Shown here one piece after another: positions 12,401 to 25,611 of a stretch of 64,000 nt of DNA (position 1 is its first letter; each line of letters opens with the position of its first letter). A program made the position numbers and the translations under genes. The DNA comes from Rhizomucor pusillus. Taxonomy: Eukaryota > Mucoromycota > Mucoromycetes > Mucorales > Lichtheimiaceae. The stretch spans positions 1-64,000 of the forward strand of contig FWWN02000476.1 in the NCBI GenBank assembly GCA_900175165.2, read 5' to 3'. Under the pieces are notes generated by a model. It saw only the letters and a list, made by a program, of their open reading frames with translations, had not been told where the DNA came from and did not search any database.

Positions 12401-15094
12401 TTATAATGCAAAAGAGAATATAGCTTCCATTTCATCAACTGTGCGCGGCATGATATTCGTAGGGTTTTCATATTCGTTCTTGGGATCTTCAACCGCTCGG
12501 TATATGCGACGATAAGCGTCTAAAAGTAGCCGGATAGCTTCATCTTGTACTTGTTGGTAATGTTGTGATAAGTTCAATGACCGAAGTTGAGGAGAGACGT
12601 CGGAGCTTGCAAGAATGAGAAATGAGTCGAAATGAGCCATTGCAGCTGATATCGATCGTGCGTCCATTTGTGCAACCGACGACAAAGGCGTCTTATCTCT
12701 GGTGTCAGAATCTGGAAAGATTTATCCAAATTTGTCCAAATACTTACCTCGGGATCTTTGGATCGCAATGCTTCATCAATCTGGAAAAGCCCTGATTGTT
12801 TCAGTAGTACTTGATACTAAGCAACAAAGATAAATGGCTATACTCTCGTAAGACCTATCCTCTGTCCATACCTGCTCGATCGCTAGGTTATGAAGTAGCG
12901 TGTTTATCCGATTAGTAAGTACTTGCTTTTTATGATCTGTAAAGCTGAAAGGAGATAGGGCAGCCTAGGCATTGAGTTTAGTAATTACATTGTAATCTCT
13001 CGAAAGGATCTAAAGTACCAGGATATGCTGAATGCAATTCACGAGATAGATATTTTGTTCAATTTCTGGTCGCTTATGGACAGAGATTTCACACATATGA
13101 ATGAGCGGATCAACAATCGCATCCAAGGTCTCTCCGATATTGAACTCAGGCATTTGTTCAGTATTGCTGGTAGCAACAATCAGAGACGAATCGTAAGACG
13201 AGAGAATTTCTTTCTAAACGGAAAATGTCAGAACCCAAAGATGCTATCTATATACCACGAACTTGCCAGCTGCAGGGTCATATCGCGAACAACAGATGTG
13301 ATCGCCAAATCCTTTCCTGGTGGCTAGAACAATAGCTCATAAGCACTCATGGTTTTACTGAACGGAATATGCCAGATACACACATCACCTGACTGTAAAA
13401 GTCTTTCACCTTGTCCAGTAAGTGTTTTGAAAAAGTACTTATAAGCCATGTCCGTTATACTACATGTAGAACGTACAATTAGCCAATCCAGATTGACACT
13501 GAATTATCAAATCCACTCACTCGTAAAGTACTTTTGAGAGACCTGCGTTCTTTCTCAAAAGTTTTCCGATTGTAATAGCATAAAATTGGATCAGATTCGC
13601 AACCCTGTACGATGTAATAGCTCCTGGTTGCAAAACCAAAACCTGCTCCATTCGAGACTAGTGCAATTTTAGGACGACGTATCGTAACTTCTTCGCAAAT
13701 TACATACTTTGAGAGGACGGCATGTACCTTCCATGGCCGATTCTAACAAGTCGTCAATAATATCTTCAATTTGCATTGGTGGCCTTGGTCCAGTCATCTC
13801 TTCATCTGTAACCGTTGATAATAGTATATTATATGGATCAGTACATTCAAATTTCAGCCTTGCACCTTACAGAAATATTTTTTACCTTGGCTCTCATCCT
13901 TATTCGGTGACTTTTGGAATAAGGTTTCCAGCATTTCTTTTTCACTCGCGCATGCTTGATGGATCCAAGCGAGCATATCCCCAATGTAACGCAGGGAGTC
14001 ATGTGCCTGTAGTTCAATAGGACGAGGTGTACCTCCTGGTCCTCCCCGCGTCAAAGCATTTATAAATGCTCGCGCCACAGCCTCCTGTCGTGCGACTGCC
14101 AACTCATCCAAGATTGTTCTAAACCAAAAGCTTGTTAGTATAATTCGTATGGAGTATCTGCAAGCGGATCATACTGGAAAAGTACGGGTCGATGCCTTAA
14201 TGCACTTAGAGCTTTGGTCATCAGCGAGCTCACGTCAATGCTGTCATTTCCAAAAGCACTTCGACTTTCATACTGAGTCCAACGATACAATTTTTCGTAA
14301 GCTGTCTCTTGATATTGCGACATTGATTCCATTATTTGCATTCTAGGATTATTTATGTCAGTATTTATATTGAGATTGCACATCAAAACATACCCAGCTT
14401 GCTGGTTTTGAGTCATTAACAAAAGCCTACAGTCGTGATAGATTTGTTGCAGATGTTCCAGAGCAACGAAAAACTCGTCATCAATCGGAACGGATGACGA
14501 ACATAGTCGGCGAACCTCATCATCGCTCAAGGTAAACTTCTCCAACAGTTTATCAGCAATGGCGATCCGTGCATCACATGTCGCGCTATGACCGGTCCTT
14601 TAAGATACGCACCATTGGGTGATTCTCCTTTGAATAAAATACCTTTTATTTTGAAGCGTGTGTGCTTGCTCAACCATATTTGCAGTTTCTGCACTTGTAG
14701 TATCCAACTTTTGTCTCAGTTCTCTACAAACGTGATCCATCTGATCCATCTCTGCCTCTAGTATTTCCAATCGCTGCATAAAACTTCAGAATGCTATCCA
14801 TGCATTTTGTATATTCAGACAGACCTCGATAACATGCGAGAAACCTTCAAGGAATCTTTTGTTTGCCTCTATTTCTTTCTTTTCAATACTGCCACGTAGA
14901 TTACGTCGAAGGTCAACTTGGTCGAGATCTGAGATCTCTGCTAGAGATGTTAAAGCAGCTTTAACCTGGGCATCTTCGGAAGCAGAGGCTCCAAGAATCT
15001 TATTGAGTTTCAGTGCAAGTGATTTGTTGGGCTTATTCGTGATGGATACGGCTGGAGTGCCCTCGAGCGACGATGGTGTTCCTGGCTCCTCCAT
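12401..15094 (-). CDS. COG6: Conserved oligomeric Golgi complex subunit 6
   Basis: COG6 is part of lobe B of the COG tether, which supports retrograde traffic within the Golgi. Exon 1 starts at 15094 with [12 protein letters not shown] and contains [16 protein letters not shown] and the charged [20 protein letters not shown] segment typical of the family N terminus. The most diagnostic block lies at 14111-13860: [20 protein letters not shown] followed by [16 protein letters not shown] and [11 protein letters not shown]. The 14545-14135 exon carries the helical middle region ([19 protein letters not shown]). The last exon (12685-12401) ends with [12 protein letters not shown]. There are about ten introns of 45-80 nt. 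COG6 is divergent from separase, with 124 bp between start codons. Confidence 0.92.
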
Positions 15095-15218
15095 AATGTC
15101 GAGTTGAGTTGGTCGGTTGAACGAGCTTGAACGCTTGACGCGTCGGAGAACGCGACTGATTCGTTCCTGCGGCCATTTTCAGGGAGCACTTGTCTCTTTC
15201 TTTCTACGTTGCTGCACA

Positions 15219-18200
15219 ATGTCCGAGGTCGACAATTTATTTCTACTTTCACGCCTAAGAGACCTTCGGCAATGTGATGAGGAACTTGCAATGTTAGTGC
15301 GACAAACGGTACTCGAGCCTTTTCAACCAGATCTATCAGAGATCCGTTCAAATAAGAGGGCTGGTAGGCCTTCAAGACAACAGTTTCAAGAAATGGCAAC
15401 GCGATTGGGAAGACTGCAGTTGGAAATCGTGAATCAGAATACGAGAACGCTGCAAAGCTTGCGTACGCGTAGTCGAGAGGAACGTGCAGACAATCAGATT
15501 GCAATCAAATGTCTCCTTGATTCCGCTTTGTATTGCCTCTCAGGGCTCAAGCACACGAAAGTATACATGCGTCTAGGACCGCTGGATATCGAAAAGTCAG
15601 CCGCAAATCTTGTTTCTAAAATGGTGGATCTAGGACAGGTAACAAAGGAATCAATATGATGAGTTTTCCAATTCTAATGCGTCTAAAATATTGCCAGTAT
15701 ACGCGTGCCTTGGATGAATTGATCAGACTTCGTTCAAACCTTGCCAGCTCGATAAATCTACAGCTCGATAAAGTGCAAGCATACGAATCATTATTTGACG
15801 AGAAATCACCCACGCCTCCATCGTCGCCACGAAGATTCCTGACAGCCTCACCAAACAGAAAGCAAAGCACAGATTGTCTTTCGAAGGCAAATGCAGCACA
15901 TAAGATCTTTCGATCTGACACAGCAAACATTCCACCAACAGATGCACATCTACTCAGAAAATACGCCGATCTCTTGATATATCCGTTCGATACTTCAATC
16001 AACGATCCATACGTCATCCTCCTTATCATCTCGTTTCAGACCAATACTATCCGCTGTCTGATTGAGATTAATAACGGAAATCTATTAAAAGTACGTATAC
16101 CCTGATATACCGATCGATGATTTTGCATGCTAAGTACTTTACAAGTATCTGTATCCTCTCCTAAATCGTCGAGGTAACATCATGGATTGGTGCCTCCACC
16201 TTCAAAGTATCGATCCATCACAGGCCCGTTCGCAGTTGAACAATACATACAGGGCTCTAAGCAAAGCAGCTTCCATGCTGCCACAAACTGGTAAATATAT
16301 ATAATATTCAGTGATTGTATCTTGGTGTGGTACTGACAATACAGAAAAAGACAATGCGGCCTTACATTCTTTTGCTCTGCAATGTTTGGCTATCCAAGCT
16401 TCCTATTATGGTGGTACTACCACAAAGCAGAGTTTGTGTGACCGTATCGTGCGGATGGGATTAGCATACGAGAATTCCAGTACTCAAGGTACAATTGGCT
16501 CGTCACATTATTAATTGTTCGACATACTGATATGACCGTAGTGGACTACCCTACCCTTCAAGAGATATGCTACAATATTGCAAAGACAGTCGAGCCGTCT
16601 GTTTCAAACTTGGCAGAACTTGATGCATACTTCAATTTATGTGAATATTGCGCGTACGTTGCACGGAAGGTAACGTGGATGGAATTATGAATGAAGAATC
16701 CTACAGAGCCTAACGGATAAATCAGAGCAAAGGCCTTTTAGCCACGATTAACGCCATTCAGCAAACGGTGATGATAATTGAGAATATGGAAGAAGATGAG
16801 AGGACGAAAAGCTATTATTTGACGACACAGCTGGCAGCAGCAAGACTTGCAATGGCCGCTACACAGCTAGAACGGGTAGTACTAGGGGATTCTTGTAGGT
16901 CATATATTAGTTATTGCCTCGGATACAGTTAGCTGATCTTCATTTCCTAGATAATGGAGTGCAATCAAACCTTTCCGATACACTGTCGATTCTGCAAAAT
17001 CTCTCTGAAATAGTCGACCATGCTCGTTCTAAGGATCGGTATTCAGATCAAGCAACGTCCAATTTTTGCAAGTCTGTGGACATTTTCCGGTCAAGTTGCA
17101 GTCGGTTCTACGAATCCATTGAAAAGAAGAAGAAATTGAACAAGGAAATCGCTGGAAACCTGCCCCCGGATGCAGTGATACAGAGCGAAGAATGGGAGAT
17201 TGCTTTAGAAAGAATTAAGCTGTGCTTATATACCTGCACTGAAATTCTACCGTGCATGATACAAACCATGCAGAAAAGGGTAAACTAGGTTTCACGCATT
17301 GAAATAATATGATCTAAATAGCATCGTAGACTTGGACTTCCCAGTCAAAAACGCTGCAGTCAGCAGACGAAGCCATGCTTACGTTTGTCGATATTCTGGT
17401 TCTCTTGTCTCGAATGATGTTCGATGTTGACGACGAGGATAGCTACTCTCAATCATACGATTATTTATCCTTTGCTGAACAAGTATGCGCGGATGTGGGT
17501 TACTCTGGAGGTTACAGATGGCTATCGAACGCATATTATATGATCGGCGGTTTACTGTTCCGCGCTGGTCACTGCGAAGCCGCCAATTATCCTTTTCGAA
17601 AATCATGTGCACTGTTGGAAAAAGACACTGAGCGTGTTGCGACTGATACGGGAAAGCTGCAACTCTGCAAAAGATACGAAGCTCTCGGCGTCTCTAACCA
17701 AGCGAGCAAATATTTTGAGGCAAGTAATTTCGAATTGTATCTTTTGGAGGCTTTCTATAACAATTGTATACGTTCCCAGGATGCTGCAAAAGCTTACCGG
17801 CTGGCATTGAAGCGGCTACCACGTTCAAATATAAAGGCCTTTGTTCGAGACCACAACAAACTTAGCGTATACGGACTGATCGAAAAGAATCCATTTGTCC
17901 CGAAACTCATTGAGCGTTTCCTGCGAGCTTCGATTGTGGATGACGACATGCCCCAAGTCGACTTTGCGCATGATATGATGGACTTGGACGATTTACAGCC
18001 TTCCGAAAAATGTATCATTTACGAGTGCGAGCTCAAAGTACTACAGAATTTATCTTCCAAATACGATTGCAACCGGCAGCAAGTAGTGCTCGTTTCTGCT
18101 CTTCTGCGCAATTATGACAGTTTGGAGTACCCTTTACGACGCGCTAGGTGAGAACAAACTTCACAGCTAAAACCATGCTCAGGATTATTAATGCAAATAA

Positions 18201-21200
18201 TTAGAGTTCTCCTTGGACGTGTCCGTATCGAACTCTCAGTAAAAGGTTCCCGGGAACTTGCTGTTTCTCGTGCAATAGAGGCAGCAACAGAAGCCAGTAC
18301 ATTGCTACAGTCAGAGGTATGCTGATCGTCGTTTGATTTATCACACTTTAGATGCTGAAACATTTACGACAGAGCTACGGTCAAGACAGTGCACTGCTTC
18401 AGTATAGACAGCATTACCTTGCTCTCGCGTTGTCGTGGCGGGCTCTCTGTGCCAAGGAACAAGGAGGCAATATGACAAAATCCTTGAACCTTGCTCTTCA
18501 GCATTGGGGTATGCTTTTGAAAAACCTCAGACCAATTTATACAGGTAACGAAAGTACAAACCGAAAAGGTAAATCGATCTCATTATTCCGTCTTCCAATA
18601 GGTGCTCCACGGAAAGAAACTCTTCAGCAACTATATACCCAAGTGGACGATCTTGATCGCCTTTATGATCACCTACGTAAGTTGTTTATTTAATGAACTG
18701 GAACTTAAGAATACTTACATATTGAAGGAATGTTGGCCGATTTCTTTGGAATAAATAGCCAATTGATATACCAGATCAGCACACTTAGGCTGATGCTGAA
18801 GCTCAACAATGGCCTTCGTTCAGCTACGAGCGATCACATTACCGGTGCGTATTAGTAGCTTATAGTAGAAACTCATTGCTGATATGAACATATCTAGACT
18901 CAGTATTGATCAGCTCTCAAATTGGACGTATCTACAGCGATCTTGGTTATTCTGGAAAAGCCTCTATGGAGTTTTCTCAGGCTGGCAATATTATACCGAC
19001 TGGAAAAGTTTCGGTGGAAGCACATATCACCTATCTCGTACTATATGCCCGGCATTTAGCCAAAATTGGCAACCTAGAAAAAGGGTTGGTATGCGTATAT
19101 AATGTGTATGCACCAGCTAATAAGTATTTCTAGCCAAACTACGTTCAACGCCGCTCAAAAACTGTGGAAATCCTTGATACAATCCTCCACTGATAATAGC
19201 TACAAAAACTCACGGTCTGAGCTGTCGCGACGCTTGATCTTGGCAGATGCATACCTTACCAGATCGTTTATATCTATGCATACTGTAAGGATAACCCTTT
19301 TGTTTCTGGAACAAGCACAAATTTAATTGACAAAATCTAGGAAACATTGGTTGCCGCCGTCGATGATTGCGCACAAAGCCTGAGCATACTTACGAGTTGC
19401 ACTCGTACCGTGCGGCAACGGATCCAGGCCTTGATGAACGACCGTGCAAATCACCTTCAAGATCCCTTCCAAAGCGAGCCTGCAAGCAGCGCAAAACAGC
19501 AAACAAAAGGCTTAGCATTGGTTTCTAGCCTGACTTTTAAGGATTCGGAATGGTTAATTGCACAGGTAACGTAAATCCGAGCTATGTATTAACCTATACA
19601 AGTTAATTGAATGGTTTACTAGAAAACGAGCACTTGTTTACAACAACTGGCGTACCTGTACATGACTCGTGGATCCTGGAGAGATACAAAATACTACTTG
19701 GAAAAGGGCTATGAACTTGCGGAACAAATGAAAGCTGACTTGACCAAGTTCAACTTTTTGCTTTCCTTGAGTAATTTTCATCTTCGTACCGGCTCAATTG
19801 AGGATAGCAGAAGAGATTTGGAGACTGCTATGTGCTTGCTCCCTCAGGTAACTTCATAGGTGCAAATGACTAATATCCTTATCTAATCTTAGTATGTCGA
19901 AGGGGTATTGCTATCTGCAAGAAGAAGCGAAGTTCAAAATGGCAGTTGGTGATGTTGATGCCCGGCAAAATTGTATCGACGATGCATTGCAATCGTTCGA
20001 CCGTGCTCATGAACTGCTTACCAAGGTTATGGACAGAGGATACATCGCTTCTATAGAAAATCTAGTTGAAAGGTATATTTACTTGGTGTGTCTCGAATTC
20101 ACGTGTGTTAATACTTTTCCCCGTGGCAGTCAAGATGCCCAGGATACTGTATCGGATGCAAGCCAATTGCTATCCATGGAAAAGAGATCACGCAGTAAGT
20201 GGTAGGAGCAGTCAAATCGATTGCGGCAATGTTAATTATGCATTTTGAAGACGATAATCAATTCGAATGCCGTCCTTTGCGAAATATTCAGGCGCTGAAT
20301 ACCATTCGGAAAGGTATTTAAACAATTCCTGACGAAACAACTGGAATACTAATTTCTTATGTAGCATTGATGTTAGTGGCAAATGACTCTGTTGCAGAAG
20401 GTCTGGCGCTTTTGGAGAAGTTGGAAGAGTCCATTGCTTCTATTCTCGATGAATTGGAGCTTAATGCTGCTATCTCTAAATCACGCGCACATAGCATTAA
20501 GCGGGATCTCGCGGATAATGTACTTTTCAGCGAAGGTAAGTAAAAGAGAGTATGCTATGATCTCTATTTTCAAGGTTGCTGAATCCAGTTGCAGCGCATA
20601 TCCTTCCTTCATTTCCTGCGAAGCAGACAAAACCATCGATTGTGAAGAAAACGAGCAACTCGCAGCACCTGCGTCTTTTACGTGACAATCTAAATTTCGC
20701 AATGGAACGTATGCTGGAAACGCATAGAATAGGTGCAGAGAAAGCGCCTATCCATCTATTACATCAGCTCTGTCTTGACTCCGGCTCCATGATGTTCCTG
20801 AAGAACTTTTTCGCCTCCAGTGGACGTATTCTGATGAATAACTATGCAGCTCTCAGCACGTACTACTTGGGTAAGTGATTTTCCGATGGAAGATAGTAAC
20901 CTTTTTACTCAATTGGCTTTTAAAGAGATGTCAAAAGGTTTAAGCATCCGACGTGAAATGCAGCGTTGCCTTATTGATAAGCTTCAATTACGAGCCAATA
21001 CCCAAAGCACTGAGATGCAATGGCCCAAGACATTTTCTGAGGAAATAGAAGAAAGCGTTAATGAGCCGGTTGATATGGATATAGACGAAGAGTCGGATTG
21101 GTTAGCAGCACACTTAACGAGTCTTAATGCTGCCTACACCGAAGAACATGAATTGGATGACAAGGAATTCCAAGAGAAGTTTGTAGATATATTGCCTGAT

Positions 21201-22846
21201 AACTGGACGGTTTGCAGTATTACGATGGATACTAGCACCAACCACATGTGCATTGGAAGGCTTCGATCTGGTCAAACGCCACTAGTCGTCAAAGTACCTT
21301 TGCAAAGAGGAGCACATCGAGCTTTGCAAATGGAAACTGCTTCCTTGGAAGAAGTCATCAACGACCTAAACGACATTATTCACCAAAGTGATGATACGAT
21401 CAAAAACAGCGACATGTATGCACGGGAACGGAATGCAGGACAGTGGTGGCAAATCCGAACGCAGCTCGACAGACGGTTAAGACGACTATTGGAGCTTGTG
21501 GAGGAAAAGTGGTTTGGAGGATTCAAGGTATTAACTTCAAGCAAAGTTTATCAAATGGCATTCTTAACTCTTCTTTAGGGTCTACTTGTTGGCCGATACT
21601 ACGAAGACGAGGATGAATTGGTCAGATTCCAAGAAACTGTTGGCAACTTATTGTTCGAAGCAGTGAGCAAACATGGAAAGCAGAAAGTTAACAAACGGCT
21701 CGACCTGGATTTGGAAGTATGCCGGATGGTCTTACGACTTGGCCCTGATGCTCAGGACTTTGAATTGGTGGATATCGTATATTTCCTATTGGCTTCTCAT
21801 GAAATTCATGATATCTCGCTCGACTACAACGCCATCGACCCTACTAAGGTATGCCTCAATCAAGATCCACTTTATTAGTTCATTGTAACTGATAATCAAC
21901 AATGTAGTTGGTATCAAAGTTGAAAGCCGCCATTACCAGTTACCACTGCAATGCACAATCAGCTGGTGTTAATACCATGCAAAAATTACCTGACGAGCAT
22001 GTTATTTTGATACTCGACAACCATATTCACAAATTGCCTCTGGAGAGTATGGCAACATTGCGCTCCCAGGCAGTTTCACGTCTTCCCTGCCTATCCTTCC
22101 TTCGAGATCGTATTCTCTATCTTCTGGCATCATCCCAAACAGAGCAAAACGAGGATGCTGACTGGTCTCACTTTTCAATTGACAAAAGATCGACATACTA
22201 TGTCCTAAACCCGAGCGGCGATCTCAAGAAAACACAACAAGAGTTTGAGGAGACGTTTCAAAAGTAAGTCTTGAAAATGATCATTTGATTTTGAGTCGAT
22301 AGCTGATCTGGTATTATTTGCAGTATGAACGGATGGAGCGGCATTGTCGAACAAAGACCAGTAGAGTTTCATTGGATAAGCAGCGTTCAGAGACATCAGC
22401 TTTACATGTAAGTGAAAGTGAAGAAAAAAGGAGGTTTCTTGACAAGAAGGCCCATATTGACTGTTAAATGCAGGTACTTTGGACACAATGGAGGAGAGTC
22501 AATGATACGAGGCAAAGCTGTCAAGAGATTAAGGCATTGCCCTGTGGCTATTCTTATGGGATGCAGCAGCGGTGCTCTCCACCCAAGAGGCGAATTTGAC
22601 GCTGATGGCAACGTTGTGAACTATCTGCTTGCTGGTAGCCCCGCAGTTGCTGGTAACCTCTGGGATGTCACAGACAAGAGCATCGATCTTCTGACGAAGA
22701 AAATGCTCGAAGAATGGGGTATCCTGGGTAAAAATAAGCACATCTCGCTCGATGAAGCAGTATCTGCCGCAAGAGATCACTGCGTCCTCCCCTTCCTAAT
22801 TGGAGCTGCAACAGTTGTTTACGGTATACCGACATATATCAAATAG
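15219..22846 (+). CDS. ESP1: Separase (cohesin-cleaving cysteine protease, clan CD)
   Basis: Separase cleaves the cohesin subunit Scc1/Rad21 at anaphase onset and is held in check by securin. The C-terminal peptidase domain is clear. The catalytic His is in YFGHNGGES (codon 22484-22486) and the catalytic Cys is in LMGCSSGAL (codon 22562-22564). They are 26 residues apart, as I recall for human separase. Upstream, LDNHIHKLPLESM starts the pseudo-protease/peptidase core near 22010. The rest is a long alpha-helical, TPR-like region spread over about 20 exons, with an acidic block (DMDIDEESD) near 21075 where regulatory or autocleavage sites could lie. I place the start at ATG 15219 (MSEVDNLFLLSRLRDL). 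An in-frame ATG at 15117 is possible but would leave only 22 bp to COG6. Confidence 0.93.
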
Positions 22847-22885
22847 TTGTATCATATTTTTCATGTAAAAGAAACATCTACTTTA

Positions 22886-24287
22886 TCACCATCTGCCAGG
22901 CTGATGTTGAGGATATGGTGGCTGCTGAGATGGATGCTGTTGCTGTTGTTGCTGCTGCTGGGGCTGCTGAGGCTGCTGAGGCTGCTGGGGCTGCGGTGGA
23001 GGATAGTAGTACTGCCCCGACGAAGGCGGTGCAGTAGGTGTTTGCACCCTGTATGCATTGTAATCTGGTGGTCGGACAGCTGGAGCGTAAGAAGATTGAG
23101 GGGTGCTAGGTGGCGGTGGCATCGCAGTAGAAGATACAGGAGGATACGTTTGCTGAATAGGAGTAGAGGGCTGCTGTGGAGGCACCGGATAAGATGGCTG
23201 TCTCACATGCTGCTGAGGGGTAGCCGTACTGGATGGCGCAGTGGAAATAGGCCGTGGCGGAGGGTAAGCCGAAGTTGGAGTTTGTTGCGGCATTGTCATC
23301 TGTTGCTGTTGCTGCTGTTGCTTAGGAGGAGGAGGTTGCTGCTGAGGCACAGACTGAGGTTGAGGCTGAGATGGAGGGGAAATATAAGGATGCTGTCTCA
23401 AAGGCGATGTGGCCTTTGGGCGCTCTTCTTGCTTGTTAGCACTGCTTTCATTTTGGCTCTCCTCTAGGAACTGGGCTATATCCGACTTTGTTAGGATCCA
23501 TTCGGCACAGTGAGCTCAAGTTTCTCAAGTACCCATCTCTGCAGTGGAAAGTTGTCGATACGTCTTTTCGGCGGTCTTGTCTTTTCCTACAAATCAAAAT
23601 ATGTTTGTCTTCTTTTTACGGAATACAAGTTTCCATGAAGTTAGCTACCTTCGTCTCCTTTTGGCTTATCCGTTTCTGATTCATTCGCATCCAATATAGC
23701 ATTCAGCTTGTCGCGAAGCTCTGTGAGCTGCGTAATCAGGGACGAATCTGTTTTTGATACAGAAATTTGGTATTCCTGTTGCAAATCGTATTAGCAAGTC
23801 GGCATCCCGCAGATACTCAGGCCGCCACTTACTTTGTCAAAGACGGTAATCTTTAGCAGAGAGCTCTGTGAAATGGCATGACTAACATCGAGGTCATCTA
23901 TAATATATGTTTAATACCACAGGTAATAGTATTCTTGACCGAGTATCGCACCTGTCATGCTTATAAGGTCTCCTTCATCGTCGGTATACTTTAGGATGAT
24001 GTTATCAGGACCTGATAACTCGTTCTTGAACAACCTGTACATCATCAAGCAAAGTCTGCAATAGAGCGTAAGTCGTATAGACTGATATGTGTATGATCCT
24101 TTGAAACTTTACTCGTCGTAACTCGGCGCTTGGTTGATAGGTATACGACGAATGTCGTTCCCCAAGCGACCTAGGGTAGTTCAGTCAATCACTCGAAACG
24201 TAAGCAATTCACAAAGATCTTACACTTGACAATGATATCGCCAGAAACTATTTTTCGCAGATCCTTGTAGTCTTGCACGCTGCTCAT
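22886..24287 (-). CDS. TFG-like protein: PB1 domain, coiled coil and Pro/Gln-rich tail
   Basis: The start is ATG at 24285-24287 (MSSVQDYKDLRKIVSGD). Splicing gives a PB1 domain with DIIVKCRLGNDIRRIPI, SYDELCLMMYRLF and the acidic OPCA-like KYTDDEGDLISMTDDLD. A coiled-coil segment follows, VSKTDSSLITQLRELRDKLN. This order, including the LGxDIRRIPI motif, matches animal TFG (Trk-fused gene), which assembles at ER exit sites and organises COPII transport. The last exon (23401-22886) is a 171-residue low-complexity tail of Pro, Gln, Tyr and Ser. That composition is also TFG-like and prone to condensation. An ER-export role is inference. Other PB1 scaffolds are the main alternative, but none has this exact layout. 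Confidence 0.8.
22925..22999. repeat. CTG/CAG-rich trinucleotide tract in the TFG-like tail
   Basis: This is an imperfect run of gctg/ctg triplets coding for a poly-Gln/Pro stretch on the minus strand. A second short tract lies near 23300-23330. Such tracts are prone to length change between strains. Confidence 0.7.
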
Positions 24288-24981
24288 GGTTAAAGCAACA
24301 GACGTATGCAAACGAGATGTTCCTGGGACAAGAACTTTCGAACGCGAGAGAAGTCAGACGCTTCCTTGCATGGTGCATGATCCAGTACCACCACTCACAA
24401 AAAAATATGTCTTATAGCAAGCAACTTTTTCATGAACGCTTTTCGTTTGCTATGCAGTGCTTTCCTCTCTGTTTGTTTGTCAGTTTTCTAGCTATAACGC
24501 CTCAAGTAACGATATAAGCATAGAACAACGCTCAGAGTTTAATAGGCTCAGTCGAGCGTACTGGATTCTGCAGGATGTTTTGAGCAGTATATAGCGCGCT
24601 TTAAGCCAGCACTGTATGTGCATATTCATGCTCTTTTAAGCTTAGGACAAGTTGATATTACTTTAGCATTGCTCATAAAATCTTGGCAACCCTATTATTG
24701 ACGACGTATAAGATATACCGAGGTTTGAATCCTTCCTACTTGAATAACTGATGACTTTTTTTGCAACGGCTATAGCTACTGTTAATGAGAATAATCTGTA
24801 GCGAGAATGCTTTCTTAAAGTATAGATATCACGTCAAGCACTCCCTCCTCGGTTGAAGTTGGGAATATACAGAGACTCGTGGCCCCGTCTTTGAGCGGCG
24901 GGAGAACAGCTGGTCCCCGCATAAAGATTTTTTCTCTGCCCTCCTTCTTGCAACTGCTTGTTCGCTTTTGAGAAGCCAAAA
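24288..24981. other. Divergent intergenic region
   Basis: These 694 bases lie between the divergent TFG-like (-) and NC2 beta (+) starts. They are AT-rich, and short frames in them lack any recognisable domain. They presumably hold both promoters. Confidence 0.5.
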
Positions 24982-25611
24982 ATGAGTGACAACGAACGAT
25001 CAGGCTTGCAAGATGACGAACTTTCCTTGCCAAAGGGTATTTCCTTCTAAGTTGAGTGTTGAAACTTTACACTGACTATACGCTGCTCCGTAAAACAGCA
25101 ACTGTGCAAAAGCTGATCAACGAAATGATGCCCTCTGATCTCGTCTGTGCCAAAGATACACGCGATCTACTCATCGATGGATGCGTTGGTAGGCCGATAG
25201 GTCCTTGTCAAAGTGGCTCTGTCTCTGACCACTGCGCGTTTTGTGATTTGTAGAGTTTATTCATTTGATCGCCTCGGAAGCCAACGACATTTGTGAAAAG
25301 GAAAACAAAAAGACGATTGCCGGTGAACACGTCATTTCAGCCTTGCAAGCTCTCGGTTTTGAAGAATACGTTGAAGACGTAGACGAAGTATTCAAAGAAC
25401 ACAAGAAGCAACAAAAGGCAAATATAAGCATAGCGTTGCATTGTACGGAGCATTCCGTATGGGGGCAAATAGTCTAACAGTACGATTCTAGGAGCGAGAC
25501 AGAAAGAGTTCACGGTTAGAAAACTCTGGCATTGCTGAAGAAGAACTCCTGCGGCAACAAGAGATGCTGTTTGCACAGTCAAGACTCAAGTTTGAAGCTC
25601 AACAGCAGTAA
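24982..25611 (+). CDS. NCB2: NC2 beta / Dr1, histone-fold transcription repressor
   Basis: NC2 beta pairs with NC2 alpha through histone folds and clamps TBP on the promoter, blocking TFIIA/TFIIB entry. The start MSDNERSGLQDDELSLPKG matches the family's acidic lead-in. The histone fold then runs TVQKLINEMMPSDLVCAKDTRDLL, the next exon EFIHLIASEANDICEKENKK and TIAGEHVISALQALGF, and the helix EEYVEDVDEVFKEHKKQQK. The final exon (from about 25492) gives ERDRKSSRLENSGIAEEELL and a Gln-rich end, with the stop at 25609-25611. Three introns are inferred. The protein is about 150 residues, normal for the fungal family. Confidence 0.93.

Noticed and set aside
22925..23330. CRISPR-like or satellite array
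   Set aside because: The repeat is an imperfect coding trinucleotide tract, without spacers or palindromic repeats.
22847..23467. Plus-strand frame of 206 codons rich in Arg, Leu and Trp
   Set aside because: It is the reverse shadow of the Pro/Gln-rich tail of the TFG-like gene and has no sensible composition.
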